Positions 47,201-58,386 of a stretch of DNA of 64,000 bases are shown in pieces. The notes below the pieces were generated by a model that did no database searches, was not told the origin of the DNA, and was given only the letters and a program-made list of their open reading frames with translations. Each line of letters opens with the position of its first letter. Position 1 is the stretch's first letter. The stretch comes from Lutraria lutraria (Eukaryota; Mollusca; Bivalvia; Venerida; Mactridae): contig OZ026838.1 in assembly GCA_964023205.1 (NCBI GenBank), positions 31,461,843 to 31,525,842 on the forward strand, read 5' to 3'. The position numbers and the translations under genes are program-made.

Positions 47201-50200
47201 ACGACCTTATACCATTAAGTGTTTATCAATCATAATACCGCGTGATACTTCTATGCACTATGTCACGAGAGCTGACAATAGTTTGCAGAATCAGTGTAGA
47301 TCTGGTATGACACACAAAACTGATACACATAAAAGGCCAGTGCAAAATATTCTTCTTTGTTTAAATGGACATGTCGCTTTTCTTGCACTAACATATTATA
47401 TTCCAATAAATACGTTTGTGGACACCTTTTTAGACTGTATTGATGCGATGGTTTTAAAAAGATTGTCATGGAAATAACTGATATCTATTGACATGATTCC
47501 TATTTTACATTATTCATGAATATACATTCGAATTGCAGCTGTCATCGTTATTATTATGACACAGAATTTGACACGTTTGCTACAGTTTTCACATAAATAT
47601 AGGAGGCAAAACGAAAACTGTTCAATAGAAGTTATGTAAGTTTACGTTGCCGGGGCATAGCATATGATAACTGAATCATTTCAAGCAAAAATGAGGATTT
47701 CAGATCTCTGTTTAGTTATTTGAGTTATCTGCCCTTGAATTTGATTTTGTGCTTATTTAAACAAACTGTAGTAATCGACTTCAAGAGATCTAGAGTGTTT
47801 TTGTTAGTTTGCTTAGCAACAGATTGCTTTAAGATTAGAATGTGAATTAAACTTTTTAAAACACGCTGAGTAATGATTGTTATAATCAGCCCCAATAAAT
47901 GCTCTAAGACAGGAGATTAACAACATGAAATCATGAAATACGAAACACAACACAGAAGAAGATCCAAGCATTGATTTATTAAAGTACTTCACTGTTGGAC
48001 TATACATCTTCACGCTCGAGCCCAGAAGATAAATCTTTCGGAGCTGAGATTTTCGTGCTAGATATTGGTTAAAATTTCGTGCGTTTCGTGACAAACATGT
48101 TCTCTCTAAAGCGTTGATTTCACTGATTAAACTGATGATAATTGTCTCAAAGGGGGAATTACGCCATTAATGCGGTCTATTTAAGTGATTTAAACGATCC
48201 TTAGCTTTTTCTGTACTCTTCAAGACTAAATTAGAAATGATAAAGTAGGTTAAAATATCTGGCATGAGTCCTGTAAAATGTTTGTACCATATAGCAATGT
48301 CATCAAAATAATGTATTGTCGTTTGTTCATTTGTGTTGTTGTGTACGCCATGTAACTAGTTTTAACTGTTGAACATGACCAGACCTAAATAAGTGAAGTA
48401 ATCCAATTTTTGATGTATACTACTCTTTTGTTATATTGATTGTACTGGAGTTTTTGTCAGTTGATCAAAGCAAAATTAATGTCTGAAATGTATATCACCA
48501 ACAATAATGTGCCTTTAAGCTTAAGATACACCACTTGGTCTTTAGATTGTGTACGTTGTCACATTGGTGTGGATATCACTTTTAGAAAGTCTATTTCTGG
48601 TTATTAATTATGTTTTGTGTATAACATTATTTATTTCCATTTCGTATTTTAGTCGTTTTTCACTTCTTTGAAGAATGAAGGAAAAAACATGTTTACCGAT
48701 ATAACATTTTTTTGCATAAGATCTTCCCATGCATATAAATTCCTAATCTTTTTTTCTTTATGGACCAACTTGAAGCTGAGATGTCATATATTTTCATGAA
48801 TATTGACATTAACCACGTTATCAGTAACATTTTCGTGGCAAAGTTGTAAAATTATGTAAATGAAGCAGAATTTCTTTAAGCAGTAGAACAGTTGTGTATT
48901 TGAATGAACAGACTTATGGATGAGATTGATAATTCGCATTTGACATTTAGCTATTTCATCAAAATATTCTTTACAATTTCGAGTTCGCGGATCTTTGGCT
49001 ACTTCTTAAGTTTTTTTCTCTTTGCTTTAGGTTGACGTATCGATTGCGAGTCAATCTGTTAAAATAAATGTAAACATTTTGCACGACATTTTGGAATTAT
49101 GAATTCCATTTTATCAAATTAAATTTTGCTACTGGTGTGTTGTCAAGATCTGAAGTCAACATGCAGCGTACTTTAGGCATGTGCAACGGTGTCAAGTCAA
49201 ATCGCTATTGGCTTGTGGATTGATTTATTTACATATAAAACAAACTTTCGTACAAGAGATTCTATGTACTTTCGACGACGTATACCATTAAATTAATCAT
49301 TGTTGTGTCAGTGTTTGTATTTATCGCGTTATTCAGTTGTAAAGCATTCCTCTCATATGTGGTTCTCTGTCTCGTTCTTTTTTTATTTTTATGTTGCACT
49401 TTAGTTCATCCATTTATACAAGGACAGAGATACATAACAAAAATGTACACCCATCACTCCGCATTGAAGAATAACCCACAATCACCGATAGACCATTGGC
49501 GACAGCGTTTAAGTAGTTCATAATTATATTTCGCCTGAATGAATGAATACATGTACAATGATTTTGACAGCAACACTCACCATGTCACCATGATAACCAC
49601 TATGACGTTTTATCAATAAAATGCACGATATATCAGTGTAGTAATTTGTGCATTTATTCTCCTCTTCTACAGTTTCTTTTTCACATTTCTAACGTGGATA
49701 CTCTTCTACGCTCGCCTAGACCCCGCCATATTATGAATTAGAATATTTCTGGGTTGAGCAACTGATACTTTCCTGCTCCCTTGTACGTATTTATCAGCAA
49801 TATCTCCTAATAAGATATTAATCAAAGGTTGGAAATTTAATACCCATGCGTTTAATATCTTCAGTCAGTTGAGCACGAGGAAGCTCGTGTCTCGAACATG
49901 GGTCGCATTGGTCAAATATATCGTGTCACACCATACAGACAAGAGCTACAGTAGTCTGATGAATTTAGTTTTGAGTTAACGTAATCAATATACATAATGC
50001 GAATAAACGATGTAAATAAATAATCATAGTTCAGGCTGATGAACCTACATGTGTGATGTGAGACATTAACCTCTATTTAATGTGCATGCCCTGCGCCAAC
50101 CTAAAACAGATTAAATGATCGATCATTGTCATTTACTTAATTTCATCGTGAAAATTACGCTAAATTTCTATGTCTGCTTCTTACTTGCAGTGAAACCCCA

Positions 50201-50455
50201 CGGAATACATTAATCATGGTATTTGGGCTAAATACACCTGTTGTATGGTTTGTATATGTTTAATGTATAATTTACGGCAATAAAGTGTGATAAATATTAT
50301 TCAGGAGGACAGGTAACTCGTGCTTTAATGTCATTTATAAAGAACTATGTTTCCTACTCATTTGCAGTCAAGTGCGGGACTCACTCTTAAGCTTTGTCGC
50401 ATCACTAACTGTAACAAATAATCATGTATACGGATATGAATCATTTGAATATCCT
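44265..50455. other. Long stretch without a supported gene
   Basis: AT-rich sequence. Paired short frames on opposite strands (45349-45655, 46511-46771, 47253-47477) have no domains. A frame at 49305-49523 encodes a hydrophobic stretch but has no ATG in position. A small hairpin (GAGCACGAG, GAAG, CTCGTGTCTC) is at about 49872-49894. Confidence 0.35.
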
Positions 50456-50459
50456 TTTT

Positions 50460-50703
50460 ATACGCCCGTCTGAAAAAAAAACAGGTCGTATTATGGGAAC
50501 ACCCACGGCGGGCAGGCGGCGTCCACAACGGTGTCCGCTCTCTAATTCAAACAGTTTTATTCTTTATTCGGATCCTCACCTAACTTGATGTAAATGTTTA
50601 TGGTCATGAGATCTCGGTCAAGTTCGATAACCAGCCCAATCGGCCCAGGCACTACTGAGTTATTCCCATTGACGCTTTGAAAAAATAATTTTGACGGGCG
50701 TAT
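50460..50703. mobile_element. Short inverted-repeat element with ATACGCCCGTC termini
   Basis: ATACGCCCGTC (50460-50470) is perfectly inverted as GACGGGCGTAT (50693-50703). The interior includes GGAACACCCACGGCGGGC and TCATGAGATCTCGGTC. No coding content. Similar repeats are known to me from molluscan genomes, and the class is unassigned. Confidence 0.65.
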
Positions 50704-50939
50704 TTTGTGACATGGCACTCGTGTATCTGTAAATAAAGTGTGATTATCATAATGTATGATTACTGCAAAACCTCGATGTCAATACCTTATTTGGAACCCA
50801 ATGTAACCGTCTCATTGTCGGGTTAAAAAATGGAAGAAAATTTGAAAACCTGTCAGAAAATATGTGGTTGTTGTAATGGAGTGGTCGTGATATAGAGATG
50901 GTCGCGTTGTGGGGGTTGACTGTATAAAACTGAGGTAAT

Positions 50940-51630
50940 ACATAGTTTCCACATCTATAATAGTTACCTCCCTTGGCAGCCATCTTGCTTGGCAAATTCA
51001 ACAGGCATTGATAGAAGATATTTATGTTTTGGTTTGATAATTCTAAGTATAGGATTTTCATATGTGACAACTACATTTTCTTAAACCTGGTGTGCTTATG
51101 GCATTAAAGCCCCATTAGCTTTTTGCTATAGAAAAATATATGCAAAAAACATATAATTGCTGATATTATCCCAAGATAATTATTACCGACGAAACAAGCC
51201 CTTTTTCGTCTTAAAACACTCATTTTACTGTGATTTTTGCTTTTGTAAACATGAAATATGTAGAGCGCGTGACGTCACTTTACTACGTGTGCCTAGCATG
51301 ACTGCGGAAAAACACAGGTGTTCTATAAATAGTATTTATTTCAATGATATTGAAAAAAATACGATAGTGGTTTCGGAAACATTTTTTCTTGCTACAAAGT
51401 ATGCAGGGAGGAAAACACACCGGATTCCTCTGTTATAGAACAAACAGAAACTATTAGGACCAATGCATTTATAAGCTTATGGGACTTTAACTTGTTCATG
51501 ATTAATTTAACTTTTCTAAAATATGTTGTTTAATAACCAATTTTCTGATCCTTTCAATTAAGCGCATAAGAAATTTGCCTTGCAAGATGGCTGCCAAGGG
51601 AGGTAAATATTGTAGATGTGAGAACTATGT
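50940..51630. mobile_element. Element with 60-bp terminal inverted repeats, hosting a nested element
   Basis: The left arm 50940-50999 (ACATAGTTTCCACATCTA...TTACCTCCCTTGGCAGCC...) is the inverse of the right arm 51571-51630 (...GGCTGCCAAGGGAGGTAA...TAGATGTGAGAACTATGT) with about six differences. Each arm holds CAAGATGGCTGCC, which resembles a YY1-type binding site. The target duplication is unclear. Confidence 0.7.
51108..51486. mobile_element. TTAA-flanked MITE nested in 50940-51630
   Basis: The left end AGCCCCATTAGCTT and the right end inverted AGTCCCATAAGCTT are both bounded by TTAA (51104-51107 and 51487-51490). The 379-base interior has a chance 93-codon frame starting with a non-ATG codon and no transposase. 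The target site is like that of the element at 9459-16167, but the termini differ. Confidence 0.6.
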
Positions 51631-51634
51631 TTTT

Positions 51635-53370
51635 TTCTAATGTAACCATATTCTTCACTATGTCTCGACTTGCGTAATGATAAAAATGTGCTTGGTCATC
51701 CAATAGCACCAGTGGGTTATGACAATTGCAATGAAGAATAAGATTTCTGACTCGTTATCACCGTCTGCTTTGTTGTAGATCTTCCACAAACAATGCAGAC
51801 AAACAGTTACTGAAGTGTTTATGCGATGAAATATTACATAAATTCTAATCAGTATTTAGCGGAGAGTAACAGACGACTTGAGATCAAACGTAATTATGAA
51901 TCATAATACATTATAAGGTGCCTCTGAGACTTTTCTTGAGGGTTTGACAGAAGCTGACAGCGTGTGATGATGTAAGTGTTCGCCAACATGGTACCGTCTA
52001 CTTTACTTGTCTGCGATGTGTTACATTTCTATGAAATGATTGCTTACAATATCACCCACCTCTTTGTGGAGATAAAGGTTTATAACATCTTGTTTATTTT
52101 TCCATGATATTTGTACTACGATCGAACGCTCATATTAAATTATTGTGAACAAAAATGTTGAGTGCTTTTCCGAGAAATTCTGAACATATAATCACTTAAG
52201 ATTAAAGTGTTAGTGTTGTATTTTATCTTAACCAAATTACATCGTTTGCGATTATGTTACGATTGTTACTTTTACAGATTTTTGCTAATATTTCCAGAAT
52301 ACAGTAGATTCAGTCAAAATGTTTATAAGACTTAGTGTAAAACTATTGTTTTTGTGTGCTTGAAGTTTTTCCAGCTGCTTTATCAATTACAAACTTAAAA
52401 CTTACACCATTGTTACACCTTTATCAAGCTATCATGTACTTTTATTTATCTATTAATATTGCAACTATTTCAAAGAAGTCTTTAAACAAAGAAATACTTA
52501 AAAGATAACTCAAAGGTTATATGAGTAGTTTGACTTATCTTAAAATGATTTATTAATTGAATAATAAATCATTTTATATCAAATAATCTAATTCTTATTG
52601 CAAAATTTAATGCATTCCTTATGCATTTACTGAATGTAACGGCTGAGTATTGGAATGAGTCGCACTCTAAAATACAGCATCTTGCATTTGTTTTGGCTTG
52701 AACTTGTGATGCATTGATATGCATACTTATTATACCGACTGATATCCAGCAATTGTCAAATACCGCCTTAGAAACAACCTTAGATTGTTTAATGTTAATT
52801 TTCAGCTTCCGAAGTCGAAAGAAAAAAAATGTCATGAATTATGTACGTTGATCTTCAACTGAGTAATGAAATCTGCAATTATTTTACAAATGTTATCATT
52901 ATCATTCTCTTAATATTCATCGACAAAGAATTAGTTGACATGAACAGACATCTTGATAAACACCGTGTGTTGTTTGGTTGATAGTTTCCATCTTGATGTT
53001 TGGACTCCATCAAACATCATGAGATAAAACAAAAACGAAAATTAAAATCCTTACAACCTCGACTTTACATCATGAAACTGCTATTTTAATAGCTTGTAGC
53101 TTTGTTAAACATGGATTCTACAGAGACAACAAAAGATGGTTAATATATGTTTATATTTTATTACGTGTTACGCTCTCTTGTTTCGTAACACGTTTGAGAA
53201 GAATCTATAAAATCGTGTGTCAATGTAATTGCCGTATCTATATACAGTTAATACATGTCTGTCTCATTAATAAAACAACTTTCTATTCAGAGTCATTCAC
53301 GTAAGTAATTATATAAAGTTAACATAATATTAAATACCATATCCATTAATAATTTTCATTTTCCGCCCGT
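51635..53370. other. No gene seen; 3' flank of P5
   Basis: AT-rich sequence. A minus-strand AATAAA near 53156 is about 220 bases past the P5 stop. The frame at 52569-52835 has no recognised content. Confidence 0.35.
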
Positions 53371-53374
53371 GCCG

Positions 53375-53713
53375 TTAGTTTATTGGAAGTGGATAAAATC
53401 CTCTACCTCGACGGTCCAGACCGTTGGAATGTCTTGGGCCTATACCTGCACCTCCCCATACCGGAAGACCGTTGCTGCCACCTTGTCCACCAAAATAATC
53501 TCGTATTCCTGACCCACCAGTCATTGAACCACCGGAAGTGAAGCCAGAGTTCATTGATGTCAATGGAACAAACGACTCCTGCACAGTTGATCCGCCTTGC
53601 CTGAAGCTAGTCGATCTTGTTGGAAACGAAGAAAACCCATGAGATCCCCACGACTGAGACGATACTTGTGTCAGACAAAGGGCCAGTATGCCAGCCGCAA
53701 TAATTACATTCAT
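53375..53713 (-). CDS. P5: secreted Gly/Ser-rich protein (112 aa)
   Basis: The signal peptide is MNVIIAAGILALCLTQVSS, with Gln20 as the first mature residue. The mature part is Gly/Ser-rich (SWGSHGFSS, SGFTSGGSMTGGSG, FGGQGGSNG, WGGAGIG) and ends in a basic aromatic tail (DRRGRGFYPLPIN, stop TAA). It has no mature Cys. I use the ATG at 53711-53713 and not the in-frame one six codons upstream, because the acceptor TACTATATTACAG lies between them, one base before the ATG. A good donor (CAAAG|GTGAG, exon end 54236) and a TATA box (54358-54364) place a 5' UTR exon at about 54236-54330 and an intron of about 520 bases. It is paralogous to P4 by signal peptide and resembles P2 in its GSHG words. 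Function unknown. Confidence 0.78.
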   Translation of the reverse strand: MNVIIAAGILALCLTQVSSQSWGSHGFSSFPTRSTSFRQGGSTVQESFVPLTSMNSGFTSGGSMTGGSGIRDYFGGQGGSNGLPVWGGAGIGPRHSNGLDRRGRGFYPLPIN

Positions 53714-54235
53714 CCTGTAATATAGTACCATACAATGTATAAAAGATGTATTCTAATACATAATTGATACTACATGTACATGATTTTATAAGGTGTTTGA
53801 CTTGATTGAGAACGGCCGAGGTAAATACATTTTACGCACTAAATAATCATTCAAAATATTTTTATTTTTTTATTTCGTTGTCACTTAGAATTAGCCGACT
53901 TGATAAATGAAGAATGTTTAGTATAATTGTAAATTTAAAAGAATATGCCTTATTGACTCAAATTTCAAATTGTACAAGTTTGCTTCGTGTTTCTGCTATT
54001 TCGGAGAATCCTAATAAATCTACTTGCGTATACTAATGTAACGTGATAATCATACTCATACAGTAAATTTACAAGAGCGTTTGTTCATACTAATTTCGTA
54101 TATATTTAAAGAGAAACATACTGTTTTTCATATATTTTTTACGTTGAGTAACAAATAATAATACATTTAGATATTTCAGGTATTTCAAAGATATTTTCAG
54201 TCAATAATTATAGATAACGGTAAATCAATTCTCAC

Positions 54236-54364
54236 CTTTGTTTGTGTGTCGTTCAATACGCTAAAAGTGGACACGTGTTTCTATATCCTTACACCTACTA
54301 GGTATGGCACACACTGAATATGATTCTAACAAGCGGTGTAAGAAACTGAAGTAAAGCATTTATA
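54236..54364 (-). promoter_or_regulatory. Predicted core promoter and 5' UTR exon of P5
   Basis: TATAAAT on the minus strand at 54358-54364 is about 120 bases upstream of the donor CAAAG|GTGAGA (GT at 54235-54234). Transcription would start near 54330. The exon contains no ATG before the donor in the part I read. This is the clearest promoter in the cluster, but it is a prediction from sequence alone. Confidence 0.5.
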
Positions 54365-54694
54365 CGGGGCGCATAAAAGGATTGTGTTTATAAGTTATTT
54401 CAGTATCTAATTGACCATTTATGACAATGTTTGACATTATTAGTACGACTATAGCGACAACTGTCACAGTACAGAAATACACGCGTACATGTATCATAAT
54501 GTGTCATTGTATGAATATACATTGTTTAGCGTAGTACAAATTAATTATTTTTCATTAATTATTAATCATTTAGAACTGCACACATGACTACTGGAAGATC
54601 ATTTTGTGCCCTCTAGCAATATAACTGATATTATTGTACTAATACGTAGTTCTTGATTGTTTAATGAATGTCTTTATCTGATGTTTAACAGCAT

Positions 54695-55012
54695 ATTCGA
54701 CAGCTATGGTCATTTCAGTGCCGCCCTATATAGGTAGGGGAGAGATAATATGGAAGACCGGGAATTTGTGTCCCTACTCATATTTCGAACACTTTTCCTG
54801 GTTCTATATCGTACCCGGTATAAAGCAACCAAACACGCACTCCCCCTTTTCCTGCGATTTTCTGGACACAGTACGTGGCTCGGTCGGGATTGGGACACTG
54901 AATAGGCGTCCCAGAGAAATTCGGAAGGTGAATCCGAGATTTGAACCCCCGACCTTTCGCTCAGTAGTCCAGCACGTTACCAATAGACTACCGATCATCC
55001 CACTATAGACCT
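54695..55012 (-). mobile_element. SINE family A, minus orientation, well preserved
   Basis: From left to right: CAGCTATGGTCATTTCAGTG, GGTAGGGGAGAGATAATATG, GAACACTTTTCCTGG, TCGTACCCGGTATAAAGC, GGGACACTGAATAGGCG, then GAGATTTGAACCCCCGACC (B box) and AGCACGTTACCAATAGACTACC (A-box region). It is a better match to the family than the copy at 39095. Confidence 0.7.
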
Positions 55013-55489
55013 ACTAATGAATGTCAAGAAAGAGTTCAATGTAATTCAATTACTTATATGTAACTGATGTATACTGTACTTGAAGTCTTGTATATCATAA
55101 TGATTATTTTCATGCCTTTATAAATATCAAATAATTACCTAGATAGATCTCTAAATTAACACACGTATTGCAATATACAGTTTGTACAATATCACGTGAT
55201 TCAGATGTTCTCTATTTGCTTATCACAAACATATATTGGGGCGATATACATGTACAATGATAAATAAATACAGCTTTTTCTTTTTTATTCAATTTTGGGC
55301 ACACACAAACTGGAATAATCGACACACACTAGCCTTTATGTTGATGGCGCCATAATTGTTTTACTGATGTTTCTGTAAAATGTCCCTTCGTTCTGAAAAA
55401 AGCAAAAATCAATTCATAGTGACACGTGTTTGTTTTCTTTCAAAATCACAATTTTAAGTAGTTATTATTTGGGAGATTAAACATTCATA

Positions 55490-55710
55490 GTCTATACCCA
55501 GATCGACCAAAGTTCGTATATCAATCACTGATAGAGGGTCGTGGGTTCGAGCCCAGCTACCGACCATATATTTTTATGCGAGGAAGTAGGCAGTTGCTTA
55601 CGAAGGATGGGAGTCTAGTACTTGTTCATCCCAGGAACGATGGCTAGGTGAATCGTCCGCCTCATATGACTCTGACTGTTGAAAAGCGGTGTTAAACTCA
55701 AACAAACAAA
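55490..55710 (+). mobile_element. SINE family C, plus orientation
   Basis: GATAGAGGGTCGTGGGTTCG (B box) continues as AGCCCAGCTACCGACC, then GCGAGGAAGTAGGCAGTTGC, GTCCGCCTCATATGACTCTG and a CAAACAAACAAA tail. It matches the reverse of 25395-25612. Confidence 0.7.
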
Positions 55711-55728
55711 GCACAAACCAATTGCTAA

Positions 55729-55904
55729 GGTGGGGACATTTCAACTTCAAGATTTCATAAATTCAAAACATGAAATAATGAAGTTGAAATCGAAGAAAAA
55801 TGATTTCACGATTTTTCGTCAAAATTTCACGATTTGTCTTCGATTTCAACTTAATTATTTCATATTTTGAAATTGTGAAATCATGAAGTTGACATATCAC
55901 CACC
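55729..55904. mobile_element. Nearly perfect foldback element
   Basis: GGTGGGGACATTTCAACTTC at the left is the inverse of GAAGTTGACATATCACCACC at the right. Pairing continues inward through GATTTCATAAATTCAAAAC, TGAAATAATGAAGTTGAAAT and CGAAGAAAAAT to a centre near 55815. The arms are about 80 bases, so the whole element folds on itself. It begins directly after a SINE C tail. Confidence 0.8.
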
Positions 55905-56204
55905 GGTCTTTCGTACTAAGTCAATCACTTTTGACGCATATAGAACTTCTCCCGGATTATTTTCAATTGTTATTAAATACTTAAATCATTCTTGTGATGT
56001 CATCCTTTTGTTCTCACTGTCCAATATCTTTTACGAATGGATCGCCCTCAATGGGCATCTGTCCGTTATTTTTGTAATTCTGTAACTCAAATTTGGACAC
56101 TGACAACGATGCGTTAATAATTTGAAAATAAATACAGCTAATGAGTCTTGTCAAGGACGTATAGAAGTCCTTGGTCTCGTTTACGATTTAAATACAAATG
56201 TAGA

Positions 56205-56330
56205 AGTATTGTATTTAGTACACACATATATAAATTGGCTGTACTCGTGATTAACATTCCGATTATCTCAGTTTACATAACATCTGACTTGCAAGGAGGT
56301 TGCGGGTTCGAATCCGCATCATGTACATTG
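56205..56330 (+). mobile_element. tRNA-derived repeat, copy 1 of a pair
   Basis: CCGATTATCTCAGTTTACAT (degenerate A box) and GGTTGCGGGTTCGAATCCGC (good B box) are preceded by ACACACATATATAAATTGGC, which recurs before copy 2. The anticodon arm is damaged, so it is not a functional tRNA. Confidence 0.5.
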
Positions 56331-56464
56331 ATTTCTTCCTCCTATTTTATTGGTATCATTAATGTGAGATTAGCCTTAGAATCAAAAAGTTAGGGTGAAG
56401 CAAAGACTGGATTAGTCAAAAGAGTCTGTGGTTGTCGCCATAGATTAATTTTAATAAAGAAATC

Positions 56465-56575
56465 TAGGAAAAATGTAGCAGTACTGTATATTGTACTTGC
56501 ATTTATGAATTGGCTGTAATATTAATAGCCCGATTAGCTCAGTGGATAGAACATCTGACTTTCAAGCAGGAGGTC
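56465..56575 (+). mobile_element. tRNA-Glu-like sequence, 3' truncated, copy 2 of a pair
   Basis: GCCCGATTAGCTCAGTGGAT has an intact A box and D arm. The anticodon arm CATCTGACTTTCAAGCAGG gives a loop CTTTCAA with TTC at the anticodon position. The T arm is missing. Upstream sequence (TTTATGAATTGGCTGTAATA) matches copy 1, so both belong to a tRNA-derived repeat and neither is a working gene. Confidence 0.5.
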
Positions 56576-56589
56576 TATATTGATATGAA

Positions 56590-58380
56590 CTAGTCAATGC
56601 ATCGCACTTGCGCGATAGTTCTATTTAATAATTTTCTAGTTATAAAATTCGATGTAATGAAAAATAGTGAACATAAGCATAACGAAATCATAGTGATAAT
56701 TATCGTTCATAGGTCATTCGCATGAGTATGGAAGTTAAATATCTTTATTTGAGAATAACTACTTCTATAACGTCAGTAACTGCCGCCGTAATGGGAGCTC
56801 GCGGTGTTAAAAGGCCTTTTTTGACGCGTAACGTGTCACTTTTGGAAATTTGATTTGACAACTTAAAAGATCACTTGATACATCATTTGTTGTGATTGCT
56901 TCATACTTTTAATACTATTTTTTATTAGATTTGGCTTCGGTCATTGTATCTTTCCGCAAAAGCTATATGTCATTTGGGAGTGGGGGGGGGGGGGGGGGCG
57001 AAAATTGTTAATGACTGAAATAAAAAATCAACTGCTGCTACTTTGATTTATTTCACCTGTTGCAATATCCTGAATTATTACACGATGGGATATAATATAG
57101 GGCAAAGAAATGATCTACGTCTGGTATTAATCAGTTCTTCGTTTGAACAAAAAACTTCTAATTATACCAAATGTATGAAAAAACTGTTAAAACCTTATGT
57201 ACTATATACATGTACTACAAAGAACAACAATCAATCATCATTATTTATCTAAACATTGCATCAGAATATTTCCGTCAATCGGATGGACCGCGTGTCCTAT
57301 CTGATGTATAAGTAATAGATCATTATACAGACTACAATGACACTTTAACAATTATAATGCACTTACAATTCTCGTCATAAACCTTTGAACGATTTGACCA
57401 TTAATATATCGACATAAAAATGATACATTACGTGGCAAACGAACTTGTGTTTTAACGATTTTTTTTTCATTACAAAAAAACTAGATGCTTTTAGTTCTAA
57501 TGAGGGACAAAGTACGAAAAACTTATCAAAAAAGAGATACCTCAGTTCTACAAGCCATTCAAATTCTCCTTGACAACTGCAACTTTTTAGCCGTTTCAAT
57601 TTTGATCTTCCATTCTATCCTAGTTGTTACAAAACTTGCACTAGTTTGAGGTAGTTAATTAACCCAGCACGCATGGTAACACCTGGCCTGAGTTCCTAAT
57701 TACACACATTTGCTAAATACAGAGGGATAATCCTTTCTTTCCAGCTAAAGAGAGCTCATAGTGTTTTATAATGACACTGCATCCTTGCAATTTAAAACAA
57801 TTGTACTGATTAGTACTGGCACCACTCATTTGGACCTTAATTATGGTACTTTGATAATTTAGGGTTTAAAAATAAAGTTTACAAAAGTGTTTTCTTGAAC
57901 GCTTTGTGTTTAAATGTCATTTGAGTATAATTGAATTGAACTATTGGCAAACATTGTCAGTAGAAGATGGATTCGTTTTACTAGTATTTAAAAGATCAAA
58001 CCGTCCATTGAACATTTTCAGGAGAACTGAAGGGACAATTTGATGTTCCTTTTATCATTTCTTGCAGTTATTTCTATTACTGAAAAACATCAGGGGAAAT
58101 CTCATCCGAGGACCACCATACCCCTGTACAATTAAGTCCGAATTTAACTATACTTTATACCACCATGATAGAGAAGTCATAGTGCTTTATTGATAACAAT
58201 GCTAATGTCAAACGGGGTTTGATTAATATGATATTATTGATATTCGTCTGGTGTTATGTACCCAATCTAATAAGATCTGATACGCTAAATAAGTACATGG
58301 GTGTTGTTAACAGAACTATAATAAAGACAGTTACGTCACTTCGATGCTTTAACTTACTTGACAGTTAATATAATTGTTTC
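56590..58380. other. No gene seen; G17 tract; 3' flank of P6
   Basis: A run of 17 G lies at 56982-56998. AATAAA on the minus strand at 58186-58191 is about 195 bases past the P6 stop and is its likely poly(A) signal. Short frames here lack recognised content. Confidence 0.4.
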
Positions 58381-58386
58381 TATGAC

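Noticed and set aside
49305..49523. Frame encoding a hydrophobic N-terminus like a signal peptide
   Set aside because: It starts with GTG, no ATG precedes the hydrophobic stretch, and no acceptor adjoins it. AT-rich DNA often encodes hydrophobic runs by chance.
57638..57660. TGAGGTAGTTAATTAAC resembles the let-7 seed
   Set aside because: Only the first nine bases match and the flanks do not form a precursor hairpin.
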